Part shown: positions 1 to 6,854 of the stretch, piece after piece
How the letters are laid out: every line of letters begins with the position of its first letter
Numbering within the stretch: position 1 is the stretch's first letter
NCBI GenBank assembly: GCA_021812825.1
Contig: JAKAMO010000032.1
Coordinates: 1-25,221, forward strand
DNA: 25,221 nucleotides
Source: a bacterium
GTDB lineage: Bacteria > Elusimicrobiota > Elusimicrobia > Elusimicrobiales > UBA9959
Reading direction: 5' to 3'
Notes under the pieces: model-generated
Seen by the model: only the letters and a program-made list of their open reading frames with translations
What the model was told of the DNA's origin: nothing
Databases searched by the model: none
Position numbers and translations under genes: made by a program

Positions 1-1482
1 AGGTTCTCCGTCTACAATAACCGCGTTTCCGGTCCGGGCTCCGGCAATTCGTTCCTGGCCCGCGGCACCCGTTACCAGGATAACCTTTCGCTGAACCTGG
101 ATTCGGAGCGTGAAGCCGCCGAGGGGTGGTCGCTGGCGCTAGACCTGCTGGTAACGGACGACGACAGCGTGGATCACAAAAAAGTGGTAGCGCGGCGCGT
201 CTCTTACGACCGGCGGAGCCCCGGCCGGCAGGTGACCGCCGGGGACCTGTACGGCAACTTCACGCAGTACAGTCTCAATCAGAGCGTGAAAGGCCTGCGT
301 TGGGTGGAGCGGCAAGGCGCCGCCGTGGAGGTCTCCGCGGTGGCCGGCCTGGTAAAGAACCGCTGGGATGAACTTTTTGAAAAAGGCAGTTATGAGGTGC
401 TTAACCGCGAAGTGGAGGGCGTGCGCGCGCGCTGGACCGGGCCCATGGCCTCCGAGATAGGCGCGCAGGCAGTGCTTACTCAGGACCAGCGGGTGCCCGG
501 CGCCACTGCGGACGCCTATAGGCAGAGGCTTTTCGGCTTCAACTGGGCGCTGCCTTCCAACTCCGATCTTTCGGTGAGCGGGGAAAGCGCCTGGTCGGGA
601 GTGGGGATAGACAAACACAACGCCGCTGATTCCTCCAGGAGCGACAGCGCGCACCGGGTGTCGGTGCGGCTGAAGGCCGGCCCCTGGAGTTCCTCCAATG
701 AATACGAGAACGTGGGCCCCGGCTTTACCACCACGGTGGGCGCGGCCGCGCCCGACCTGCGCAGGTGGCTGACCAGGAACCGGGTGCGGGTGGCCCCCGG
801 GATGGACGCGCTGGTCAACCTGTCCGGCTACCGCAACAACCTCGACGGCGCCCAGCCGGACACGGTGCGCGCGCTGTCGCCGGAAGCCGGGCTGCGCTGG
901 AGCGCCGCTTTCAACCGGCCTACGCTGGACCTGGAGGCCAGGGTGCGGCAGCGCAGGGCCGTTCACAGTTCGGCGACAGCCGAGCAGCGGGAACTGAGCG
1001 GGATACTGTCGCTCTCCGACCGCTGGGGGCCGCTCAGCGGAACGTTCGATTATGAGCACCGCAACGAGGAGCGGGTGGGCCAGCAGAAGAACAGCCGCGA
1101 TCTTTTCGGCTTCGGCCTTTCCGGCTTCTACCGCCTGCGGGACGTCATACTGCGGCCTTCGGTGAAATGGAACCTCGAGCGCGACCGCGACCGGACGGCG
1201 TCTGTCTACAATGCGACCGCGCAGTCGTACCTGGGCCTGTCCGCCGAGAATCTGGCGCCGGGGGTGTCCGCCTCTTTCAGCTACCGCCGCTCCTCGGCGC
1301 TGCAGGCCGGGGCCGACGATGTGATGCGCGGCGTCCTGGACCTGCGCTGCAATTACAAGGTGCCCTGGCGGGAAGGCGACAGCCTGGAAGCCGGCTACAG
1401 GAGCGGCGTGAACGATTTTTCCACGAGTTCCAAGAATTACCGTGAGCGGGTCTGGGAGGCAGCGTATGTCGCGAAACTTTAG
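1..1482 (+). CDS. Outer-membrane beta-barrel-like protein, 5' end missing
   Basis: The reading frame is open from base 1, so the gene starts upstream of the window; 493 codons are visible before the TAG at 1480-1482. The sequence is rich in short amphipathic stretches with alternating polar and hydrophobic or aromatic residues, separated by turns rich in Gly, Asn, Asp and Arg. This is the pattern of transmembrane beta strands, for example around GDLYGNFTQYSLNQ and near the C-terminus (LEAGYRSGVNDFSTSS). I do not recognise a named family. The last residue is Leu rather than the usual terminal Phe or Trp of barrels, a mild point against. The gene overlaps the next start by 17 nt, so the two are probably co-transcribed. 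An outer-membrane porin-like or surface role is inference from residue pattern only. Confidence 0.6.
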   Translation, partial: RFSVYNNRVSGPGSGNSFLARGTRYQDNLSLNLDSEREAAEGWSLALDLLVTDDDSVDHKKVVARRVSYDRRSPGRQVTAGDLYGNFTQYSLNQSVKGLRWVERQGAAVEVSAVAGLVKNRWDELFEKGSYEVLNREVEGVRARWTGPMASEIGAQAVLTQDQRVPGATADAYRQRLFGFNWALPSNSDLSVSGESAWSGVGIDKHNAADSSRSDSAHRVSVRLKAGPWSSSNEYENVGPGFTTTVGAAAPDLRRWLTRNRVRVAPGMDALVNLSGYRNNLDGAQPDTVRALSPEAGLRWSAAFNRPTLDLEARVRQRRAVHSSATAEQRELSGILSLSDRWGPLSGTFDYEHRNEERVGQQKNSRDLFGFGLSGFYRLRDVILRPSVKWNLERDRDRTASVYNATAQSYLGLSAENLAPGVSASFSYRRSSALQAGADDVMRGVLDLRCNYKVPWREGDSLEAGYRSGVNDFSTSSKNYRERVWEAAYVAKL

Positions 1483-2728
1483 AGCGGTGAACCTCGTCTG
1501 CGCCCTGGCGCTGGCGGCGGCGCTGTTCCCGGCCGGCGCCGGCGCGGGCTGGTGGATATTCGGCAAAGCGAGCGGCCGGCCGGAGATAACGAAAACCTTC
1601 GTGGGCGGCGTGGACCTTTCCGGAACGGACGGGAAGGTAGCGCTGTTCAGGGAAAACCTGCAGGACGGCAAGCTGCCGTTAAAGGCCTTTTTCAGGACGG
1701 CGAAGAACACCCCCGTGGCGCAGGCCCGCGTAAGTATCGATGGCGGAGAGACCTGGCTGGAGAAGGTGGAGCTAGACAGGGACAGCCTGCTGCTCTCTTT
1801 CGCGCCGCAGGAAGGGAAGACCTACGCGCTCAAAATGATCATCACGGACACAAAAGGCCAGGAGAACGATCCCGCCGACGTCCCTAAAGTGACGTTCACC
1901 TACAATGCCGCCTCGGCCGAAAGCCTGGCCGCGCGCGACCTGGCGGCGCTGGCGAAATTCTACGCCGCAAGGGACCTCCGCGGTTTCACGTCGATGCTGG
2001 CCGCGGACTACCGCGGGGACCGCAGCAGCCTGGAGGATGCCGTGGCCGGGGATTTCAGGGCTTACCGCCAGATCGACCTGGAAGTCATCCCGCAGCGCGC
2101 GCTCGTCGCCGGCCCGGAGGCCAGGGTCCGGTTCCGCTACAATATGTCGGCGGTGAAGGCCGCCGACGGCTCGGTGCAGAAAGTGTCGGGCGAGACCGAG
2201 TGCACGCTGAAGTCCGAGGGAGGGGTCTTTAAACTGTTGTGGCTGCAGTCCCCGCCTATCTTCGGCTCCACGGCGCGTTCCGACGAAAACCCCTCGCCCG
2301 GAGGCGTTCCGGTGGACAGCGGCGGCGCGGACACCCTTTCCGCCGCGCTTTTGCCGGGCGTGATCACCGGCAACGCCAGCGTCGCCTACGCCACCGCCGG
2401 CTTCAAGTTCAGCACGCAGACCAACCCCGCCCCGGCGCCGGGCGCGGTGGACGTGGGCGTGGGCCCGGGGGCCGGCTACCTGCTGGCCTACAGCGCCGGC
2501 TCGTACGGCTATATCGCGTACCTGGGGAACGTGGACCTTTCGACCATCGGCACCATATCCGGCATGGGCACGGCCACCGAGGCCCCGGCCTCGAACGGGG
2601 GCGCCTACGCCATCCTCACCGAGGCCGGAAAATACGCCGTCATACAGGTGACCTCCATAAACGCCGGCGCCGCCACGGTCTCGTTCAAGTACATGTACCA
2701 GCCCGACGGCTCGCCCAGGTTCAGGTGA
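1466..2728 (+). CDS. Exported protein with central NTF2/SnoaL-like domain (420 aa)
   Basis: I chose ATG 1466 because GGGAGG lies 6 nt upstream and a clean signal peptide follows (basic start, then VCALALAAALFPAGAGA). A GTG at 1442 would add eight residues in front. Residues about 30-150 look like a beta-rich Ig-like module (VSIDGGETWLEKVELD). Residues about 155-265 resemble an NTF2/SnoaL-like domain (LAKFYAARDLRGFTSMLAAD, then FRAYRQIDLEV and a beta-rich end). The last 150 residues are low-charge, Gly/Ala/Ser-rich beta-type sequence. The gene sits between the beta-barrel-like gene and another exported protein that also carries an NTF2-like domain, so the three may form an envelope assembly. 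No specific function is recognised; a periplasmic or surface location is inferred. Confidence 0.7.
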   Translation: MSRNFRAVNLVCALALAAALFPAGAGAGWWIFGKASGRPEITKTFVGGVDLSGTDGKVALFRENLQDGKLPLKAFFRTAKNTPVAQARVSIDGGETWLEKVELDRDSLLLSFAPQEGKTYALKMIITDTKGQENDPADVPKVTFTYNAASAESLAARDLAALAKFYAARDLRGFTSMLAADYRGDRSSLEDAVAGDFRAYRQIDLEVIPQRALVAGPEARVRFRYNMSAVKAADGSVQKVSGETECTLKSEGGVFKLLWLQSPPIFGSTARSDENPSPGGVPVDSGGADTLSAALLPGVITGNASVAYATAGFKFSTQTNPAPAPGAVDVGVGPGAGYLLAYSAGSYGYIAYLGNVDLSTIGTISGMGTATEAPASNGGAYAILTEAGKYAVIQVTSINAGAATVSFKYMYQPDGSPRFR

Positions 2729-2735
2729 CGGCGCC

Positions 2736-5700
2736 ATGAGGACCTTCTTTTCGCTGGCGGTGAGCTTAAGCCTGGCCGCGCCCGTCTTCGCCGGTCCCGA
2801 AGGGGGCAAGTCGGAAGAAGCGGCCAGGAACGAGCTGCTGGAATTCTATAAAGCGGCCCAGGACAATGTGCTGGCGGCGCAGAAGACCGCCGAAGACGGC
2901 ATGAAGAAAGCCGAGGAATGGACGCAGGCCTACAGCGACTACGCGCCGCAATTCGACGGCATGGTGCAGAAACTCGGCGACGCAGTGCTGCGCAACCGCC
3001 AGACCGCGCAGGACAAACTGGAGGTGATAAATTTCCTGCAGCGGCTGGAAGGTTCCAAGGTGTACGCGGTCTCGCAGTACCGGCTGAACGAAAAGATAAA
3101 CCGGATGGACAACTACGCCGAGATCATCGGCGAACTGCAGCGGGTGAAGCAGGAACTCGACGGCCGCTACTCCAAAGCCGTCGCCTGGGCCGGGCGCATG
3201 GCCGAGGAGCATAAGGGGTTGGGGGAGCTGGCGCAGGCCATAGCCGGCAAGGCCGGCCTGCTGCGCCATATGAAGATCTCGATAGAGATAATGGAAAAGT
3301 ACAAGCCGGTCCCCGACGACAAGTTCGACAGCCTGCGGCAGATAGAGACCATGCTAGGCGACGTCACCAAGATAGTGCCGCGGCCCATGAGCGACGTGCT
3401 GGACGGTTACGCCAAGACGCTGGCCGGGATAACGTCCGCCCTGCGTGCGCTGGATACGCAGATACAGAACAATGCGCGGCAGGGCTTCATGGAGATCACC
3501 GGCCCCGAGCAGCGGGCCTGGCAGGAGCAGTACCCCGGGGAATTCGCCGGCGTCCAGAAGATGAAGGAATTCCCCGAAGTGGAGCCGCAGGGGCTGTGGG
3601 TGGGCACGGCGCTGGACGGGGAGATCTATGCTTTCGAGGACGGCCGTTTCAGCCGCCTGAGCTGCTCCGCAGGCGCGCTGAGGACCGTCTACGGACATTA
3701 CACGGAGCTGCTTGAAAAAGTGCGGGCGCTGGCCGGGGCGCAGGTGAAGATACCTCTCGGCCGCCTGCGGCGCGCCTGCGAAGACCCGGACTTCGTCGCG
3801 CGGCTGCAGAACGCCTCCGGGCTTTACGACAAGGCGCGCGACCCGCAGAACTATCCGGGATCTTTCGCTTCTTTCACCAGCATCCTGTCGGACGCCTTCG
3901 GCGCGACCGTGGCCGACCGGACGGCGCAGGCGATAAGAAGCGGACCGGCTCATCCCGCGGTGACTCCGCCCGGTCCCGCCGCCCCCGCCGGCGGCGACCC
4001 GGCCGCCTACCTGCTCTGGGCCGACGCCCTGTGGCGGCGCTATGACCAGCTTGCCAGCGAGGCCGACCTAGGCGACAAGTTCGCGGTCATCAAGGCCGAC
4101 GCGAAAACGGCGTCGCAGGCCTTCGCCAAGAACTATAATTCCACGCTGGCCTCGAAAGACCCGGCCTACGGCAAAGCGAACAAGCTCCTGTGGCTGCTTT
4201 GCTCTCCGGAGCGATGGGAGACCGGCAACCCCAAAGCCGAGATGAGCGCGCAGAACGCGGCCGCGCTGTTGGGCGTGGACGCGAAAGCGACGCTGCGTCT
4301 CGCCGGCCTGGCCAAGGGGAATTACCGCGGCCAGCTGGAAAATTACGGAAAGGCGCTGGCGGATTATCTGGAGATAAAAAGACAGATCGGGGAAATGACG
4401 CTCCAGGGCGCCGCCGGCATCCCTTATAACCGCTACGACGGGACTTTCTACGTGGCGCCGCGCTCCTTCCCCAAAGTGCCGGAACCCGGCGAGAACCCCC
4501 TTGTGGAAAAACTGGCGCTGCTGCGCGATTTCCTGCAGGGGAAACAGGGCGGCTCTAACTGGACGGAAACGGTTATGGATTCCGGAGGCGCGCGCGGCTA
4601 CGCGGCCGCTTACGACGACAGGACAATGGACATGCTGTTGAGCGGCGAAGAGGGCAAGGCCAAAAAAGCCGCCGAGGCGCTGAAGTGGGAGTCGCCGGCG
4701 CCGGGGCTGAAGGCCGCGCTCCTGCGGGTACGGGCCGCGGCGGACGGCGTGCTGAAATGGGAGACCGCCCAGCGGTTTACGCTCAGCTCCATTTCGCCGC
4801 AGGGGCTCATGGACCGCATAGACAAAGATATCGCCTGCCTGGACGAACGGGATTCCGCCATACAGAACGGCATCAGGGAGTATAAAGGGCAATTCCCGGC
4901 GAGGGTCTCCGGCCTGGCCGCCGAATGCCGCGCGGCGCTGGCCACGATAACTTCCGCGTCGCTCGCCCTGTGCGCCGACACGCTTAAAGAACTGCGGAAG
5001 CGGGACGAGGCCGAAAAACGGTTCTATTCCGTATGGGAGGCGCTGAACCCTTCCTTTAAGGCCATGCTGCGCGGGGAGAACTGGGTGTACAGGGTGCCGG
5101 CCGGCATACCGATGGGCAAGTCCTATGAGGCCGTGCTGGAAATGAGCAGCTTCGCGCGGCAGACGGCGCAGCAGACCGTCAGGGCCAGGCTGGCTTACGC
5201 CTCGGCGCTGGAAAAGGACCGCCGCGCCGCGCGGGAGCTGCCGCTGTTCTTCCTGCCGCAGGCCTCGTCCAATGACCGTGGCATGCTGGACGCTTACAAT
5301 GCCCTCGTTTCCGACGCGGAATACCGGTATGGCGATGAAATAGCCGGGGCCGAGCCCTATGAATTCGAAAAGACGGCGCTGCAGGCGGCCCTGCGCGCGC
5401 TGCCGCAACTGCCCGGCCGGCCGGGCGGCGCCCTGCCGGGAACCGGCGGGGGCGCGGGACCAGGCGGTACTCCGTCCGCCGACGAAGAAATTAAGCGGTT
5501 CTATGACAGGTTCGCGAAGGCCTACGAGTCGGCCGACCTGGCCGGCGTCCTTGGCGCCGTTTCGGACCGGTGGCGTTCCAATACCGGCCAGACCATTGCC
5601 GGCCTCGACGGCAGGCTCGGCAGCGTCTTCTCGACTTATAAGAACCTGCGCTGTACGATCTCGCGCCTGACCACGGCCCCGGCGGCCGGCGGGAAGCAGG

Positions 5701-5858
5701 CCTGGGAGGTCTCTTATCATATCGTGATCGAGGGCGAGCTGGTCCAGCGGCGCGGCATCGTGAACCGCGAGGAGTACGATGTGCGCGAGACCGTGGAGCT
5801 GGAGAACGGCAGGTTGCGGATAACCCGGACGGAAGGCGAGGGGCTGCTGGGCGAGTAG
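2736..5858 (+). CDS. Large exported helical protein with C-terminal NTF2-like domain (1040 aa)
   Basis: ATG 2736 begins a signal peptide (MRTFFSLAVSLSLAAPVFA, likely cut after Ala19) and lies 7 nt after the preceding stop; AGGTGA at 2723-2728 may be the ribosome site. Most of the protein (about 25-880) is Ala/Lys/Glu/Arg-rich and appears helical, with coiled-coil-like stretches near the N-terminus. A Pro/Gly/Ala-rich linker near residues 885-915 leads to a C-terminal domain of about 120 residues that fits NTF2/SnoaL-like proteins (EIKRFYDRFAKAYESADLAG, then STYKNLRCTISRL and paired beta strands). The same domain type occurs in the gene just upstream, which suggests shared origin or assembly. 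No enzymatic motif was found. TAG stop. The function is unknown; I infer a periplasmic structural or scaffolding protein. Confidence 0.7.
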   Translation: MRTFFSLAVSLSLAAPVFAGPEGGKSEEAARNELLEFYKAAQDNVLAAQKTAEDGMKKAEEWTQAYSDYAPQFDGMVQKLGDAVLRNRQTAQDKLEVINFLQRLEGSKVYAVSQYRLNEKINRMDNYAEIIGELQRVKQELDGRYSKAVAWAGRMAEEHKGLGELAQAIAGKAGLLRHMKISIEIMEKYKPVPDDKFDSLRQIETMLGDVTKIVPRPMSDVLDGYAKTLAGITSALRALDTQIQNNARQGFMEITGPEQRAWQEQYPGEFAGVQKMKEFPEVEPQGLWVGTALDGEIYAFEDGRFSRLSCSAGALRTVYGHYTELLEKVRALAGAQVKIPLGRLRRACEDPDFVARLQNASGLYDKARDPQNYPGSFASFTSILSDAFGATVADRTAQAIRSGPAHPAVTPPGPAAPAGGDPAAYLLWADALWRRYDQLASEADLGDKFAVIKADAKTASQAFAKNYNSTLASKDPAYGKANKLLWLLCSPERWETGNPKAEMSAQNAAALLGVDAKATLRLAGLAKGNYRGQLENYGKALADYLEIKRQIGEMTLQGAAGIPYNRYDGTFYVAPRSFPKVPEPGENPLVEKLALLRDFLQGKQGGSNWTETVMDSGGARGYAAAYDDRTMDMLLSGEEGKAKKAAEALKWESPAPGLKAALLRVRAAADGVLKWETAQRFTLSSISPQGLMDRIDKDIACLDERDSAIQNGIREYKGQFPARVSGLAAECRAALATITSASLALCADTLKELRKRDEAEKRFYSVWEALNPSFKAMLRGENWVYRVPAGIPMGKSYEAVLEMSSFARQTAQQTVRARLAYASALEKDRRAARELPLFFLPQASSNDRGMLDAYNALVSDAEYRYGDEIAGAEPYEFEKTALQAALRALPQLPGRPGGALPGTGGGAGPGGTPSADEEIKRFYDRFAKAYESADLAGVLGAVSDRWRSNTGQTIAGLDGRLGSVFSTYKNLRCTISRLTTAPAAGGKQAWEVSYHIVIEGELVQRRGIVNREEYDVRETVELENGRLRITRTEGEGLLGE

Positions 5859-5884
5859 AGAGCGCGGGGGAATGTGGGGCAGGG

Positions 5885-5904
5885 AAAATTGGGGTCAGGT
5901 CTTG
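5885..5904. repeat. Possible mobile-element remnant motif in the intergenic gap
   Basis: AAAATTGGGGTCAGGTCTTG lies in the 115-bp gap after the 1040-aa gene. From memory, GGGGTCAGGTCTTG-type strings recur next to REP-associated Y1 transposases in many bacteria. No transposase is present here, and I cannot check for further copies, so this is a tentative remnant call. Confidence 0.2.
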
Positions 5905-5973
5905 GCCGTTTTGAAGAGCATAGCTCCTGATACGGCACGCGCATAGCGCAGAATCTTGATATTCAGGGGTAAA

Positions 5974-6354
5974 ATGACAGAAACAGAAAAACTCATCCGG
6001 GAATTTTGGCGGCTGATGGGGACTAACGACTTCGGGGCGGCGGCGGGGCTGCTGGCGCCGGACTTTACGTTGGACTGGCCTCAGTCGGGCGAGCGCATAC
6101 GCGGCCCGAAGAATTTTGCCGCTGTTAACTCCGAGTATCCGGCGCATGGGCCGTGGAAGTTCAGGATCAACTCACTGGTGGCCGGCCCGGACAGCGCGGC
6201 TACCGACGTGGACGTTACGGACGGCACCGTGCGCGCGCGGGCGATCACGTTCTTCGCCGTAGAGAATGGCAAGATCGCCAGGATCACCGAATTCTGGCCG
6301 GACCCCTTCCCTGCCGCCGAGAACCGGAAGCACCTGGCAGAGCGGATAAAATAG
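5974..6354 (+). CDS. NTF2/SnoaL-like small protein (126 aa)
   Basis: ATG 5974 follows AGGGG at 5965-5969; an in-frame TTG at 5956 would add six residues but would sit on the ribosome site. The protein has the layout of a single-domain SnoaL-like protein: an N-terminal helix (IREFWRLMGTNDFGAAAGLL), the LLAPDFTLDWPQSGERIRG segment typical of the fold, then strands ending in FFAVENGKIARITEFWPDP. Length (126 aa) fits the family. Members range from polyketide cyclases and isomerases to non-catalytic stress proteins, so the substrate cannot be named. There is no signal peptide, hence it is probably cytoplasmic, unlike the two exported NTF2-like proteins upstream. It appears to be transcribed separately from the operon before it. 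TAG stop. Confidence 0.8.
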   Translation: MTETEKLIREFWRLMGTNDFGAAAGLLAPDFTLDWPQSGERIRGPKNFAAVNSEYPAHGPWKFRINSLVAGPDSAATDVDVTDGTVRARAITFFAVENGKIARITEFWPDPFPAAENRKHLAERIK

Positions 6355-6406
6355 CCGGCCTTTAACCTGAGCCAGGTATTTAAATAATCCCCGATATCAC
6401 TTCCTC

Positions 6407-6432
6407 CAACCCGTCACCTCCTTGTCGGGTTG
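6407..6432. promoter_or_regulatory. Inverted repeat overlapping the ORF6N promoter (copy A)
   Basis: Arms at 6407-6416 (CAACCCGTCA) and 6423-6432 (TGTCGGGTTG) pair with one mismatch around a 6-nt loop. The right arm covers the proposed -35 box. The same element with perfect arms precedes ssb at 17550-17575. It could be a repressor operator or an RNA hairpin; no T-run follows, so it is not an intrinsic terminator. Confidence 0.55.
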
Positions 6433-6449
6433 ACCTGCTATGCTATTTA
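6422..6449 (+). promoter_or_regulatory. Predicted promoter of the ORF6N gene
   Basis: TTGTCG at 6422-6427 is separated by 16 nt from TATTTA at 6444-6449, which is preceded by TGC (6441-6443), giving an extended -10. The arrangement is the same upstream of ssb (17565-17592), which supports function by conservation within the window. Confidence 0.5.
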
Positions 6450-6462
6450 TAGCGGTTATGTC

Positions 6463-6485
6463 TGAGGTCACAAATTGTGACCTCA
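6463..6485. promoter_or_regulatory. Perfect palindrome in the ORF6N leader (candidate operator)
   Basis: Two 11-bp arms around one central A; the core is AGGTCACAAATTGTGACCT. It lies downstream of the proposed promoter and 15 nt before the ATG at 6501, an ideal position for autorepression. The same 19-bp core, as its reverse complement, recurs inside the gene at 6705-6723. Confidence 0.6.
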
Positions 6486-6500
6486 AACGCTGGGGGGAAT

Positions 6501-6854
6501 ATGTCAAAAGAGATCGTCCCGCATGAGTTGATCGAGGCTAAAATACTTTTAATACGCGGGCACAGGGTTATGCGGGACCGTGATCTTGCTCCTCTATACG
6601 GCGTTACCACAAAAGCGCTCAATCAGGCCGTTAAACGCAGAAGGGAAAAGTTCCCCGCAGATTTCATGTTCCAACTGACAAAACGGGAGGCGCAGGAACT
6701 TTCAAGGTCACAATTTGTGACCTTGAAGCGTGGCCAGAATATCAAGTTCTTGCCCTACGCGTTCACGGAATACGGCGCTATACCGGCGGCGAACATCTAT
6801 CCTACTGATCTATTTTATGTGCTTCCCGGTGTATTTCAAGCAGGTAAGGGTTAA
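6501..6854 (+). CDS. ORF6N/KilA-N-type DNA-binding protein, C-terminally truncated (117 aa)
   Basis: ATG 6501 follows GGGGGGA with 2-3 nt spacing. An upstream GTG at 6477 lies inside the palindrome and is unlikely. The protein matches the ORF6N domain along its length: IEAKILLIRGHRVMRDRDLA, then LYGVTTKALNQAVKRRREKF, PADFMFQLTKREAQEL, SRSQFVT and LPYAFTEYGA. The family is found mainly in phages and mobile elements and is thought to bind DNA. The match stops just after the FTEYGA...AAN segment, where typical members continue with another helix and a variable C-terminal domain; here an unrelated 20-residue tail leads to TAA at 6852-6854. Base composition is clearly lower in GC than the neighbours, suggesting transfer. 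The stop overlaps that of the convergent minus-strand gene. It may be a remnant, or a minimal DNA-binding domain under its own operator. Confidence 0.75.
   Translation: MSKEIVPHELIEAKILLIRGHRVMRDRDLAPLYGVTTKALNQAVKRRREKFPADFMFQLTKREAQELSRSQFVTLKRGQNIKFLPYAFTEYGAIPAANIYPTDLFYVLPGVFQAGKG
6701..6727. promoter_or_regulatory. Perfect 27-bp palindrome inside the ORF6N gene
   Basis: Two 13-bp arms around a central T. Its 19-bp core AGGTCACAATTTGTGACCT is the exact reverse complement of the leader palindrome core at 6465-6483; the centres are 240 bp apart. It encodes the conserved SQFVT segment of the protein, so part of the match may reflect coding constraint. Confidence 0.5.

Noticed and set aside
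139..1710. Long antisense open frame opposite the beta-barrel-like gene; similar ones at 4068-5720, 10620-12293 and 19499-20836
   Set aside because: These are low-complexity His/Arg/Gly/Val translations mirroring well-supported plus-strand genes, a common artefact of high-GC coding DNA.
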